A DNA stretch of 64,000 nt from Acidobacteriota bacterium (lineage in GTDB: Bacteria > Acidobacteriota > Blastocatellia > Pyrinomonadales > Pyrinomonadaceae). The position numbers and the translations under genes are program-made. Positions 12,319 through 20,959 of the stretch are shown piece after piece; position 1 is the stretch's first letter, and each line of letters starts with the position of its first letter. The notes under the pieces are model-generated. The model was not told the origin of the DNA and searched no databases. It was given only the letters and a program-made list of their open reading frames with translations. The stretch lies in contig JAFAVK010000087.1 in NCBI GenBank assembly GCA_019242475.1, forward strand, positions 48,819-112,818, given 5' to 3'.

Positions 12319-13755
12319 TCAGTCGAGCCCGAAGAAGCGCCTGATCCTGGAGAGGAGGCCGTCGTGTGTCTCTTCGTCGCCGGCAGGGGCCGCGGCCGAG
12401 GCGAGGAGGCCGGCGCGGCGCTCGTTGATGGTGTGGCTCAGGGCCTCGACGAGGTCGGGGTTGGTCTGGAAGAGGCTGCGCATCGCGTCGTGGCCGATCT
12501 CGAGCACCTCGGTCTCCTCGGCGGCGACGACGCTGGCCGTGCGCGGCTCGCCGGTGAAGAGCGCCATCTCGCCGAAGAAGGCGCCCTCGCCGAGCCGGTT
12601 GATGGTGCGCGACGTGCCGTTCGAGTCCACGCGCACGTCCACGCCCCCGCGGCTGACGACGAACATCGAGTCGCCGTCGTCGCCCGCGCGGATGATCGTT
12701 TCGCCCGGTGCGAAGACGTGGTTCGCGGAGCCGGCCGCCAGCGCGTTCAGCTCCCCGGCCGTGAGCGGCGAGAAGATGTCCACGGCCGAGAGCAGCCCGG
12801 CCAGAGTCTCGGTGTCGCGCCCGTCGCCGTTCTGCGCGGCGGCCTCCTCCATGAGGACGGTGCGCGTGGGGAAGGGGAAGGTGAAGCCGCTGCGGCGGAA
12901 GGCGTACCAGATGCGCTGGCGGACGAGCGCGTCCGTGTCGTTGTAGCGCGAGTAGTCGGAGAGCCAATATTTAACTTCGTAATCGACGCCCGATTCGCCG
13001 AGGCCGCGGATGCGAACGACCGGCGTGATGTAGCGCAGGACGTTGTCGGCCTCGCGCACGGCCTCGCGCACGGCGTGGATGACCTTGACGGGCGAGTCGT
13101 CGTAGGCCGCGCTGAAGAGGACGATGCGCGCGTTCTGCCCGTTCTGCGGGCAGACCTCGATGGACTCCTTGGCGATGACGCTGTTGCTGACGAGGACGAC
13201 GTGGTTCGAGAAGGTCTTGATCTTGACGGCGCGCCAGGTGATCGCCATGACGGCGCCGGTGTGCTTGCCGACCGTGATCACGTCGCCCACCTGGAAGGGC
13301 TTGTCGGCGTGGAGCGAGATGCCCGAGAAGAGGTTGCCGAGCGTGTCCTGCAAGGCGAGGCCGAGGACGATGCCGAGCAGGGCCGAGCCCGGCAGCAGCG
13401 CCGCGAACGAGAGGTCGAGCGTGTACTTGAGGATGACCGCGCCGGCCGTCACGTAGAGGACGAGCGAGAAGAGGTCGCGCATCAGGCTCGGCGCCTCGTA
13501 GCCCTTGCGCTTGCGGAAGACGAAGAAGGCCAGCTCGTTGAGCGCGCGCGCGGCCACCAGCGCCACGCTCATCCAGAAGGCGATCTGGACGAGCGTGACC
13601 GCCCACTCGTTCGCCGCGTGCGCCATCCGCTGCTGCTCGCTCGCGCCCGCGGGCAGCTCCGGCACGAACCGCGAGAGCACGTACCACGCCGTCCCGAAGA
13701 CCGCCGCCAGCACGAGCGGCACCGCGACCTGCTTTTTGAGCGGAGGACGAGTCAT
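12319..13755 (-). CDS. MscS-type mechanosensitive channel with C-terminal cyclic-nucleotide-binding domain
   Basis: Inner-membrane channel that gates on membrane tension. It has 478 residues with transmembrane segments near 12-30, 58-78, 95-112 and 120-145; the last is the pore helix (LLPGSALLGIVLGLALQDTLGNLFSGI). The MscS beta domain follows, with QVGDVITVGKHTGAVMAITWRAVKIKTF. Residues about 330-450 form a cNMP-binding fold (GETIIRAGDDGDSMFVVSRGGVDV, then GEGAFFGEMALFTGEPRTASV). The Arg in GEPRTASV is the phosphate-binding position, so cAMP or cGMP binding is plausible. This MscS-cNBD layout is a known family. The 5' side is occupied by a heptamer repeat element that must contain or precede its promoter. 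Confidence 0.92.
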   Translation of the reverse strand: MTRPPLKKQVAVPLVLAAVFGTAWYVLSRFVPELPAGASEQQRMAHAANEWAVTLVQIAFWMSVALVAARALNELAFFVFRKRKGYEAPSLMRDLFSLVLYVTAGAVILKYTLDLSFAALLPGSALLGIVLGLALQDTLGNLFSGISLHADKPFQVGDVITVGKHTGAVMAITWRAVKIKTFSNHVVLVSNSVIAKESIEVCPQNGQNARIVLFSAAYDDSPVKVIHAVREAVREADNVLRYITPVVRIRGLGESGVDYEVKYWLSDYSRYNDTDALVRQRIWYAFRRSGFTFPFPTRTVLMEEAAAQNGDGRDTETLAGLLSAVDIFSPLTAGELNALAAGSANHVFAPGETIIRAGDDGDSMFVVSRGGVDVRVDSNGTSRTINRLGEGAFFGEMALFTGEPRTASVVAAEETEVLEIGHDAMRSLFQTNPDLVEALSHTINERRAGLLASAAAPAGDEETHDGLLSRIRRFFGLD

Positions 13756-13764
13756 GGGAAGAGA

Positions 13765-13884
13765 GTAGGCAGTAGGCAGATGGCAGTAGGCAGTTCGCCC
13801 CGCGTCTTTCAGTTTGAAAGATAAATTCAGAGTTCTCGACGGCGGAGGCTTTCAACTGCCCACTGCCATCTGCCTACTGCCTAC
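13765..13884. repeat. heptamer inverted-repeat element E2 (GTAGGCA type)
   Basis: The left arm 13765-13795 is GTAGGCA GTAGGCA GATGGCA GTAGGCA GTT. The right arm 13854-13884 is its complement with one mismatch in 31. The 58-nt loop (13796-13853) is related, in inverted orientation, to the loop of the element at 23981-24088. The right arm supplies the TAG stop (13881-13883) of the Nramp gene. Confidence 0.9.
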
Positions 13885-15194
13885 TTGAAATCGAAAAGCC
13901 GGGTCGCGATAAAGAGAAGCGACAGGGCGGAGACGACCAGCACGGTCAGCCACGAGGCGGCATTATAGACCCGCCCGTTCGCGTGCGCACCCATCAATTC
14001 GCGGTCGGAGGCGAGCCGCAGCACCGAGACTAAGAGCACCGGGAGCAGCAGGCCGTTGATGACCTGCGTCGCGAGCAGCACCTGGAAGAGGGGCACGCCG
14101 GGGAGCATCGCCACCACCCCGCCGACCACGATCAGGAAGGTGAAGATGCCGAGGAAGATCGGGGCCTCGCGGAACGTGCGCGAGACGCCCTTCTCGAACC
14201 CGAGCGCCTCGCTGATCGAGTAAGCCGTCGAGAGCGGCAGCACCGCCGCCGCCAGCATCGACGCGCCGAAGAGGCCGACGCCGAAGAGCGTCTTGGCGTA
14301 CGTCCCCGCCAACGGTTCGAGCGCGCGCGCGGCCTCCTCGGCCGACTCGATGCGGACGCCGCTGCCGTGGAGCGTCGCGGCCGTCGCCACCGTGATGAAG
14401 AAGGCGACGGCGATGGCGAAGACCGTCCCCGTCCACACGTCCACGCGCGTGAGCGGGTAGTCCTCCTCGTCCACGCCCTTCTCGACGACGGACGACTGGA
14501 CGAAGACCTGCATGTAGGGCGAGATGGTCGTGCCGATGAGCGCGACGACCGTGAAGAGGTAGCCCGCGTTGAAATCCATCCGCGGCCGCGCGAAGCCGCG
14601 CGCGACCTCGCCCCAATCGGGGCGCGCGAGGAAGGCCGAGACGACGTAGCCGAGGAAGACGAGCGACATCAGAAGGAAGACGCGCTCGACCCGGCGGTAA
14701 GAGCCCTTCACCACCAGCCACCAGACGGCGAAGGCCGCGAGCGGCACCGAGACGAAGCGCGGGACGCCGAACAGCTCGGTCGCCGCGGCGATGCCGACGA
14801 ACTCCGAGACGGTCACGCCGCCGTTGGCGACGAGGAGCGCCAGCATCACCAGGATCGTCCAGCGCACGCCGAACTGCTCGCGGATGAGGTCGGAGAGCCC
14901 CTTGCCCGTCACCGCGCCCATCCGCGCGCACGTCTCCTGCACGATGCCCAGGGCTAAGACCAGAGGGATTAAAGTCCAGAGGAGGTTGTAGCCGTAGTCG
15001 GCCCCGGCCGAGGCGTAGGTGGCGATGCCGCCCGCGTCGTTACCCGCGTTGGCGGCGATCATCCCCGGCCCGATGACCGCGAGGTAGGCGAAGAGCCCCC
15101 GCCGCCGCGCCACCGCGCGCTGCACGCGCCGGCCGCCGCGCCGCCACAAACGGCGACCCGCGTCCCGCACACTCTCTGCGCGCGTCGAAGCCAC
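13881..15194 (-). CDS. Nramp-family divalent metal transporter with non-canonical ion site
   Basis: LeuT-fold metal importer, 437 residues, about 11 transmembrane helices after a basic N-terminus. Helix 1 reads GPGMIAANAGNDAGGIATY where canonical Mn/Fe Nramps have DPGN. Helix 6 reads GTTISPYMQVF where canonical members have a Met-Pro-His motif. The metal-coordinating Asp, Asn and Met positions therefore differ, and Mg2+ or another hard ion is as likely as Mn2+. The start is a GTG (15192-15194). It closes an operon that opens with a CBS/MgtE-N protein, a pairing that supports Mg2+-responsive metal transport. The stop codon lies in a heptamer repeat arm. Confidence 0.88.
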   Translation of the reverse strand: MASTRAESVRDAGRRLWRRGGRRVQRAVARRRGLFAYLAVIGPGMIAANAGNDAGGIATYASAGADYGYNLLWTLIPLVLALGIVQETCARMGAVTGKGLSDLIREQFGVRWTILVMLALLVANGGVTVSEFVGIAAATELFGVPRFVSVPLAAFAVWWLVVKGSYRRVERVFLLMSLVFLGYVVSAFLARPDWGEVARGFARPRMDFNAGYLFTVVALIGTTISPYMQVFVQSSVVEKGVDEEDYPLTRVDVWTGTVFAIAVAFFITVATAATLHGSGVRIESAEEAARALEPLAGTYAKTLFGVGLFGASMLAAAVLPLSTAYSISEALGFEKGVSRTFREAPIFLGIFTFLIVVGGVVAMLPGVPLFQVLLATQVINGLLLPVLLVSVLRLASDRELMGAHANGRVYNAASWLTVLVVSALSLLFIATRLFDFK

Positions 15195-15229
15195 TCGGAG
15201 GTTCCCCGTCAGCAGTCATAGAAAACTCG

Positions 15230-15424
15230 TCAGCCCTCGTCCGCCGACTCCCGGGCGCGGCGCCGCAGCCCCTCGTTCTCGCCCCGGCTCTCCTTAATCT
15301 CCCGACTCAACTCCTGCAAGCGCCGGACGATCTCGACCTTCTCCTCGTAAGGGAGCTTCGCCAGCCGCCGCCTGCGCGCGGCCTTCTGCTCAAGTATCTC
15401 TGAGATGTCTATCTCTTCGCTCAT
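15230..15424 (-). CDS. small charged helical protein coupled to nucleotidyltransferase
   Basis: A 64-residue protein, almost entirely helical and charged (ILEQKAARRRRLAKLPYEEKVEIVRRLQELSREIKESR), with no membrane segment. The start ATG overlaps the stop TGA of the upstream nucleotidyltransferase by four bases (ATGA), so translation is coupled. It could be an antitoxin-like or adaptor partner of the nucleotidyltransferase. I do not recognise a named family. Confidence 0.75.
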   Translation of the reverse strand: MSEEIDISEILEQKAARRRRLAKLPYEEKVEIVRRLQELSREIKESRGENEGLRRRARESADEG

Positions 15425-15927
15425 GTCCCGGGTTCACTTGAGAACTCGCGCCATTTGTCGGTCAGCCCGTGTCGCGACAGGATGTCCGTCAGTCGCTCGA
15501 CGTTGACCACGCCCTCCTCCAGAAATCTCGCCACGCGGGCGTAGTCCTTCTCCCTGCCGGTTTGCAGCATGATAGCGACGAGGTGCTCGGCGCTCAACAC
15601 GCGCGTCGGCGTACCCTTGAATTTAATCCCGACTGCTTGCTCGACCGCTTCGGCGACGAGCGGATTATAGGTCGGGATAAATTGCACGGGCCAGCCTTCG
15701 ATGTTTACGGCCTCGCCTGTCGCCTCGTAGCCCGCGGTCGCTAGGTACTCGTAGACCGGCGTCATCGTCACCAGGCCGCCTGACAGATTCAGGGCGAAGA
15801 AGATGTCGAGGTCGAAGGTCGCGAAGGGCTCGACGTAAAAGACGGCGGCCATCGCGCCGCCGATGGCGTACCGCCCGATGACGCCATCTGTCTCCATGCG
15901 GTTAATAATTTCAAGCGTCTTCTCCAC
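15421..15927 (-). CDS. AbiEii-like nucleotidyltransferase
   Basis: A 168-residue protein with the minimal nucleotidyltransferase signature GGAMAAVFYVEPFATFDLDIFF near residues 23-44: a GG pair, then T.DLD with two metal-binding Asp residues. It resembles AbiEii/MNT-type enzymes that transfer NMP to tRNA or protein. The start is a GTG (15925-15927), seven bases past the end of the CBS gene. The third catalytic carboxylate is not certain. Genes of this type usually form toxin-antitoxin pairs. The coupled 64-aa gene is the only candidate partner here, and it is not an AbiEi-type helix-turn-helix protein. Confidence 0.75.
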   Translation of the reverse strand: MEKTLEIINRMETDGVIGRYAIGGAMAAVFYVEPFATFDLDIFFALNLSGGLVTMTPVYEYLATAGYEATGEAVNIEGWPVQFIPTYNPLVAEAVEQAVGIKFKGTPTRVLSAEHLVAIMLQTGREKDYARVARFLEEGVVNVERLTDILSRHGLTDKWREFSSEPGT

Positions 15928-15933
15928 GACTGC

Positions 15934-17172
15934 TTACCCGAACACGCGCGGGAGGCGGGGGCGCCAGTCTTTGGGGAGGAGGTACTCCATGGCGTCGTCC
16001 ACGGTGACGATGCCGGCGATGTCCCCGGCGTCGTCCACGACGGGCAGCGCGAGGAGGTTGTACTCGGCGATGGTCTCGGCCACCTCGCGCGCGGGGTCTT
16101 TGGGGTGCGCGAACTGGAACTCGTCGCGCATGACCTCGGAGAGCGGGGCGGAGGGGTCGGCGAGGATCAGGTTGCGCAGCGCGATGACGCCCGAGAGCCT
16201 CCAGGAGTCCTCCTCATCGACGACGTAGAGGTAGTAGATCATGTTCGGCGTCTCGGCCATCTCCCGGAGCCGCGCCAGCGCCTCGCCCGCCGTCAGGTGC
16301 TTGGGGAGGACGACGAACTCGGTCGTCATTAAGCCCCCGGCCTCGTCGTCGTCGTAGGGGAGCAGCTCCTGCACGTCGGCCTTCTCCTCGTGCTCCATGA
16401 GTTCGAGCAGGTCTTCGGCCTTCTCCTCGGGCAAGTCCCCCAGCACGTCCGCCGCCTCGTCGGGCGACATGTGTTCGAGGATGTCGGCGGCGCGCCCCTC
16501 CTCCATGTCGCCGATGATGCGCGCCTGGTCTTCGGCGTGCATCTCTTCCAGGGTCTCGGCGGCCGTCTCGTCGTCGAGCGCCTCGATGACTTCGAAGCCG
16601 TGCTGGCGCGAGAGTGCCTCGGCGAGGCGCGCGATCTCGACGGGGTGGAGGCGCGCGAGCTTGTCGCGCGAGGACTTCAACTGGACGGTGGCGGCGTCGG
16701 TCGCCAGATACCCCACGTCGGCCCAGTCGATGACCTCGACCGCGCGGTTGGTGCCGACGAAGTTGTGCGGCGTGAGCCGGCGCCAGAGCCCCGCGAGCGT
16801 CACGTCCGCGCCCGTCACGAGCCACTCGCCGCCCGACTCGATGAGCTGCACGTCGTTGACGCGCACGACGCGCTTGCCGTCCACGTCGATGAGCTGCTTG
16901 TCGAGCACGTCGCGGGCGAGCAGGACTTCGCCCTCGCGCCGCGCGAAGCGGCGCAGGTCGAGCGTGTCCGAGTTGAGCCGGACGCCGCCCGAGTCGATGC
17001 TGGCGACGCGCGCGCGCGGGACGAAGAAGTCGCGGCGGCGGTAGCGCGCCACGAGCCCCGTCACCGGCGGGTGGTCGGAGCCTAACCGGACGATCACGTC
17101 CTTGAGCGTCGCCACCCGCTCGCCCTCGACTTCGCGGATGGGCCGGCCGAGTACCTGCGAGAGATAGAGCAT
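15934..17172 (-). CDS. PRC-barrel / MgtE N-domain / CBS-pair protein without channel domain
   Basis: Soluble 412-residue protein. Two PRC-barrel-like segments (about 1-75 and 85-150) precede an MgtE intracellular N-domain superhelix, with repeats such as MSPDEAADVLGDLPEEKAEDLLELME at about 225-270. A CBS pair (about 285-405) ends the protein, containing MTTEFVVLPKHLTAGEAL and LPVVDDAGDIAGIVTVDDAMEYL. The MgtE membrane channel is absent, so this looks like the Mg2+/nucleotide sensor half of MgtE working in trans. Being first in the operon with an Nramp transporter suggests it gates or stabilises that transporter. Similar pairs are known from actinobacterial genomes. Confidence 0.88.
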   Translation of the reverse strand: MLYLSQVLGRPIREVEGERVATLKDVIVRLGSDHPPVTGLVARYRRRDFFVPRARVASIDSGGVRLNSDTLDLRRFARREGEVLLARDVLDKQLIDVDGKRVVRVNDVQLIESGGEWLVTGADVTLAGLWRRLTPHNFVGTNRAVEVIDWADVGYLATDAATVQLKSSRDKLARLHPVEIARLAEALSRQHGFEVIEALDDETAAETLEEMHAEDQARIIGDMEEGRAADILEHMSPDEAADVLGDLPEEKAEDLLELMEHEEKADVQELLPYDDDEAGGLMTTEFVVLPKHLTAGEALARLREMAETPNMIYYLYVVDEEDSWRLSGVIALRNLILADPSAPLSEVMRDEFQFAHPKDPAREVAETIAEYNLLALPVVDDAGDIAGIVTVDDAMEYLLPKDWRPRLPRVFG

Positions 17173-17427
17173 GTGAAATTATCGCTTCCCCGGGACGGCC
17201 GCATCATAGCACGCGCGGGAAGCTTGAGGGGAAAGAGTCGCCCCTTTGAAGGCCGCCCGGGGGCGCGCTTGACGGTCGGACGGCGGGGGTATATCGTACC
17301 GCCGCTTTCGACTGTTACGGGTAGTCACGCGGCCTGACGCCGACGCGCCAAGCTCACTGCGCGGCCCTTTCTGTAACCTCGCCTGCCGGGCTCCGCCGGC
17401 GGCACCCTCCAGAACGTTCTCGGGAGT

Positions 17428-19026
17428 ATGCACATGAAAAGACCTTCCCACATCTATCTCTCCGTCTCCATGTCCCTGGTTCTACTCGCCGCCCTCGCGG
17501 GCGGCGCCGGCACCTTCTCGCACGCCTCGGCCCAGGCGGGCACGAAGCGCTGGGTCATCATCTACCACCAGCAGAACGCCGTGCCCCCGGACGCCGACCG
17601 CAGCGTCTCGAAGGCCGGCGGCACCATCACGGCGCGGCTGCCCGAGGTCGGCGCGGCCGTGGCCGAGTCGAGCAACCCCAACTTCGTCGCCGACATGAGC
17701 CGCGACCCGAAGGTCTCGGACGTGGCCGAGGACATCCAGATACAGATGATCCCTAACTGGGAGCAACTGCACGGCCAGGTTCTGAACGACAGCGACGTGG
17801 CCGCGGCGGCCGCCGCCGAGCCGGCGGGCAGCGACGCGCAGACCGGCCCCGACACCTTCTACAACGCCTTCCAGTGGGACAAGAAGCGCATGCGCGCGTC
17901 GAACCAGGGCTCCTACGCGGTGCAGCAGGGCCGGCCCGACGTGACCGTCGCCGTGCTCGACACGGGCGCGGACATCCTGCCCGTCCCGCACGTGGACATC
18001 GCCAACCCGGCGACGGGGACTAACTTCGACGTCGCGCGCAGCCGCTCCTTCATCCCCGTGCAGCCGACCTCGAACGGCGACCCGAACCCGGCCGCCTGGG
18101 ACGACAAGAACGGCCACGGCTCCTGGTGCCTGAGCGCGGTCGGCGCGCCCATCAACAACATCGGCATCGTCGGCGTCGCGCCCAAGGTCAGGCTGGTCGC
18201 GGTGAAGGTGCTCGCCGACGACGGCACGGGCAGCTACGTCTCGCTGGCGCAGGGGTTGATTTACGCGGGCCTGAACAAGTTCGACGTGGCCTCGATGAGC
18301 CTCGGCGGCTACCTGCGGCGCTCCGACCAGGGCACGCACGTCCTCATCAAGCTCGTGCAGCGGGCCATCAACTTCGCGCGCGAGAACGGCGTGACGCCCG
18401 TCGCCGCCCTCGGCAACGAGAGCTTCAACATCAGCGACGGCAGCTTCATGCAGGACTTCATGGACATCCCGGCCGAGATCGACGGCGTGATCGGCGTCTC
18501 CGCCACCGGCTACTTCAACCTCAAGGCTTCCTACAGCAACTACGGCATGGGCAAGACGGACGTGAGCGCGCCGGGCGGCGACTTCGCCGTGCAGACGCCG
18601 ACCAACCCGACGCCGCTGCACGAAGGCGATGTGCTCGGCGCGTGGGCGGCCGAGTCGTGCGGGTTCCCGAACTGCTACGTCTTCGTCAGCGGCACCTCGA
18701 TGGCGACGCCGAACGCGGCGGGCGTCGCGGCGCTCATCATCTCGCAGTACGGCGACTTCACGCCCGGCGGCAACGGGAAGAAACTGCACATGTCGCCGCA
18801 GCGCGTCGAGTCCTACCTGCAACAGTCGGCCAACAACCAGCCGTGCCCGGAGCCGAACCCGGTCAACTACGTGCTCGCCATCCCGGTCGGCCCCTTCCCG
18901 GCCGGCTCCCCCGTGCCGGGCGTGCAGCCCGACCAGCGGTGCCAGGGCGACACCGGCTACAACAACTTCTACGGCAAGGGCATCGTTGACGCCTTCAAGG
19001 CCGTCACGCAGGCCCCGGGCCAGTAG
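17428..19026 (+). CDS. secreted S8 (subtilisin-like) serine protease
   Basis: 532-residue extracytoplasmic protease. A signal peptide (to about residue 36, cleavage near HASAQA) is followed by a propeptide-like region (40-145) and the catalytic domain. The triad is visible: Asp178 in AVLDTGAD, His230 in NGHGSWCLS, and Ser in SGTSMATPNAAGV near residue 420. The oxyanion Asn is in AALGNESFN. Several Cys residues around the active domain (SCGFPNCYVF, QPCPEPN, QRCQGD) could form disulfides after export. A second ATG at 17434 is an equally good start behind CGGGAG. Upstream, a TTGACG at 17269 lacks a convincing -10 partner. Confidence 0.94.
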   Translation: MHMKRPSHIYLSVSMSLVLLAALAGGAGTFSHASAQAGTKRWVIIYHQQNAVPPDADRSVSKAGGTITARLPEVGAAVAESSNPNFVADMSRDPKVSDVAEDIQIQMIPNWEQLHGQVLNDSDVAAAAAAEPAGSDAQTGPDTFYNAFQWDKKRMRASNQGSYAVQQGRPDVTVAVLDTGADILPVPHVDIANPATGTNFDVARSRSFIPVQPTSNGDPNPAAWDDKNGHGSWCLSAVGAPINNIGIVGVAPKVRLVAVKVLADDGTGSYVSLAQGLIYAGLNKFDVASMSLGGYLRRSDQGTHVLIKLVQRAINFARENGVTPVAALGNESFNISDGSFMQDFMDIPAEIDGVIGVSATGYFNLKASYSNYGMGKTDVSAPGGDFAVQTPTNPTPLHEGDVLGAWAAESCGFPNCYVFVSGTSMATPNAAGVAALIISQYGDFTPGGNGKKLHMSPQRVESYLQQSANNQPCPEPNPVNYVLAIPVGPFPAGSPVPGVQPDQRCQGDTGYNNFYGKGIVDAFKAVTQAPGQ

Positions 19027-19059
19027 CGACCGCGGGCACGACGCCGCCTTAAACAGAGG

Positions 19060-19104
19060 GGCGCGCGTGCGCGGCCGGACACCTTCCGGCCGCGCACGCG
19101 CGCC
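19060..19104. terminator. perfect 20-bp bidirectional hairpin
   Basis: 19060-19079 pairs perfectly with 19085-19104 around a CACCT loop, followed by TTTAT. It lies between the convergent protease and DUF4139 genes. Confidence 0.88.
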
Positions 19105-19138
19105 TTTATCATTTCGACTCCGATGCCCGCCCCGAGCC

Positions 19139-20428
19139 TCACTTCGTCTCGACGGTGTAGGTGACGGTCGTCTTGCCGCCGGCCGGGACGCGGACTCTCA
19201 TCTGGAAGGCGTCGGCCGCGAGGCGCTCGGCCGGGGTCGAAGGGTTGATGACCGTCCACTGGTTGTCGCCGAAGGGCTCGACGCCCTCGCGGACGAACGC
19301 CTCCGCTTCGAGCGCGCCGCGGTTGGTCAGGACGACCTCGATCTTCGTGACGAGCTTCTGGTGCGTGTCGCCGTCCTGGCCCCTGTACTCGACCTGCCGC
19401 CGTTCGAGCACGCGGCGCGTGCCGAAGAGCGTCGAGGAGCGGCCCTGCGTGACGCTGAACTCGCCGCCCGGCGGCGTCAGGGGCACGCGGTCTTGCCCGA
19501 CGACCTGCGCGACGGCGCCGTCGCGCGCGTAGATGGTGACCTGGCCCGCGGGCATCGGCACCTGGGTCGGGTTCTTCGAGACGAGCCGCACCTCCAGCCC
19601 GCGCGGCACGACGACGAAGCCGCCGCGCGCGAGCGTCTGCGCGTTGTACTCGTTCTCGAAGACGTTGCGCTGCGTGACCGAGAGGCGCGCGCCCTGGAAG
19701 AGCGGCAGGCGGCTGACGGGCGCGTTCGCGTTCAGGGCCACGTCGCGCCCGAGGCGGAAGCGGCTGAAGGCGCTCAAGGATGCCGCCTCGGCCGAAGGAG
19801 CGGGCGCCGGCTCCTCGTTCTCCGAGCTGCTGCTAATCTGAGCCGTGTTGCGCGCCATCTCGTCGTAGTCGCGCCGGTAGGCGCCGTCGCCCGCGAGCAG
19901 CGCGACCTCGCCCGCGACGAGGTCAACCGTCCCGCCGCGCACGTCCGTCCCCGTGTTGTTGTAGAGCGAGACCCACGAGTCGAGCACCCCGGCCGCCGGG
20001 GGCGCGCCGTTCTGCGTCGGTTCGAGGACGAGCGAGTAGTCGCCGCGCCAGCTGATGTCGGGCGCGAGGTAATCGACCTGCACGCGGCGCGTGCCGGCGC
20101 GCCCGCGGTTCTGGATGGAGAGGTGGAGGACGGGCGAGCGCTGGCCGCGCACCTCGACGCCGTCGTTGGTCACGTCCACGCGCACGACCTCGGCGTCCTC
20201 GGCCGTGACGCGCAGCGTGCGCGCGTTGGCCTTGGGCATGAGGCTGCGCCACTCGACTTGATTAAGGCCGGGCTGTAGCTCGACGGCGCGCTCTTCGAGG
20301 AGTTCGGCGACGCCCGCGTCGTAGACCGTCAGGTGCAAGGCCGCGCCCTGCGTCTGCGCGAACGTTTGGGATGGCAAAGACAAAAGGGCAAGGAGTAGGG
20401 CGGGGAAGAGTCGGTGCGGCTTCGGCAT
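19139..20428 (-). CDS. secreted DUF4139 protein
   Basis: A 429-residue exported protein of unknown function. A signal peptide (LLLALLSLPSQTFAQ, cut near residue 25) leads into the DUF4139 beta-rich fold. Family hallmarks are visible: LQPGLNQVEWRSLMPKANARTL near the N-terminus, VDYLAPDISWRGDYSLVL in the middle, and the closing FQMRVRVPAGGKTTVTYTVETK. A Ser/Glu/Pro-rich loop (SSSENEEPAPAPS) sits near residue 200. AGAGGAG precedes the ATG. It is probably periplasmic or surface-associated. No neighbour points to a job. Confidence 0.88.
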   Translation of the reverse strand: MPKPHRLFPALLLALLSLPSQTFAQTQGAALHLTVYDAGVAELLEERAVELQPGLNQVEWRSLMPKANARTLRVTAEDAEVVRVDVTNDGVEVRGQRSPVLHLSIQNRGRAGTRRVQVDYLAPDISWRGDYSLVLEPTQNGAPPAAGVLDSWVSLYNNTGTDVRGGTVDLVAGEVALLAGDGAYRRDYDEMARNTAQISSSSENEEPAPAPSAEAASLSAFSRFRLGRDVALNANAPVSRLPLFQGARLSVTQRNVFENEYNAQTLARGGFVVVPRGLEVRLVSKNPTQVPMPAGQVTIYARDGAVAQVVGQDRVPLTPPGGEFSVTQGRSSTLFGTRRVLERRQVEYRGQDGDTHQKLVTKIEVVLTNRGALEAEAFVREGVEPFGDNQWTVINPSTPAERLAADAFQMRVRVPAGGKTTVTYTVETK

Positions 20429-20519
20429 GTTCGGTTCTCCTCTTGAAAGTGTTGCTGGTTGAGACTGAAATTAGAACGGCGCGCGCCGCCGCGGCTTGCG
20501 CCCGCGGGCAAGAAGGGTG

Positions 20520-20548
20520 TTGCAAAGGGGCGGCTCTTATCCTATCCT
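20520..20548 (+). promoter_or_regulatory. possible promoter of the polyamine/membrane cluster
   Basis: TTGCAA (20520-20525) and TATCCT (20543-20548) are 17 bp apart, about 50 bp before the AdoMet decarboxylase start, in the gap divergent from the DUF4139 gene. The match is moderate. Confidence 0.35.
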
Positions 20549-20599
20549 CGCACGCGTTCAGACCGGACACCGCCGCTCTTGTCGTTCTAACTCCAAGCC

Positions 20600-20959
20600 A
20601 TGTTGACAGTCGGGACGGAATGGCTCATCGAGGCGTCGGGCTGCGACGCCGAGGCGCTGCGCGACGTGGGACGTTTGCGCTCGGTCTTCGCGCGCGCGGT
20701 CGCGGAGCTGGGCCTGCGCGTCGTCGGCGAGCAGCTCTGGCACAAGTTCCCCGGCGAGGGCGGCGCGACCGGGCTCGCCCTGCTGACCGAGTCGCACCTC
20801 GCCTGCCACACCTACCCCGAGTTCGGCGTCGCCACCTTCAACCTCTACTGCTGCCGCGAGCGGCCCGAGTGGCCCTGGGCCGAGCGCCTGCGCGAGATGC
20901 TCGGCGCGGCCGAGGTCTACGTGCGCAGCGTCAGCCGCGCGGGCGGGGGTGAAGCCTGA
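20600..20959 (+). CDS. speH: S-adenosylmethionine decarboxylase proenzyme (class 1B)
   Basis: Makes decarboxylated AdoMet, the aminopropyl donor for spermidine synthesis. The 119-residue proenzyme self-cleaves at Glu-Ser in LTESHLACHTYPE (about 62-74), turning the Ser into the pyruvoyl cofactor. The conserved His in HTYPE and the Cys in NLYCC are present. Length suits the short bacterial form. It is the first gene of an eight-gene cluster. Its TGA overlaps the ATG of the next gene by one base, and a spermidine-synthase-like gene lies 3.1 kb downstream, so dcSAM made here is probably used by that enzyme. Confidence 0.95.
   Translation: MLTVGTEWLIEASGCDAEALRDVGRLRSVFARAVAELGLRVVGEQLWHKFPGEGGATGLALLTESHLACHTYPEFGVATFNLYCCRERPEWPWAERLREMLGAAEVYVRSVSRAGGGEA

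Noticed and set aside
13765..13884. CRISPR-like array at tandem 7-mers
   Set aside because: Units are 7 nt without spacers, the copies face each other as an inverted repeat, and no cas gene is near.
15230..15927. Confident call of an AbiE toxin-antitoxin system
   Set aside because: The second gene is a short charged helix rather than an AbiEi-type winged-helix antitoxin, and the pair lies inside an ion-transport operon. Reported only as a possibility.
17269..17297. TTGACG with TATATC as promoter of the first S8 protease
   Set aside because: The spacer is 15 bp for TATATC, and TATCGT at 17 bp is a poor -10, so the pairing is not convincing.
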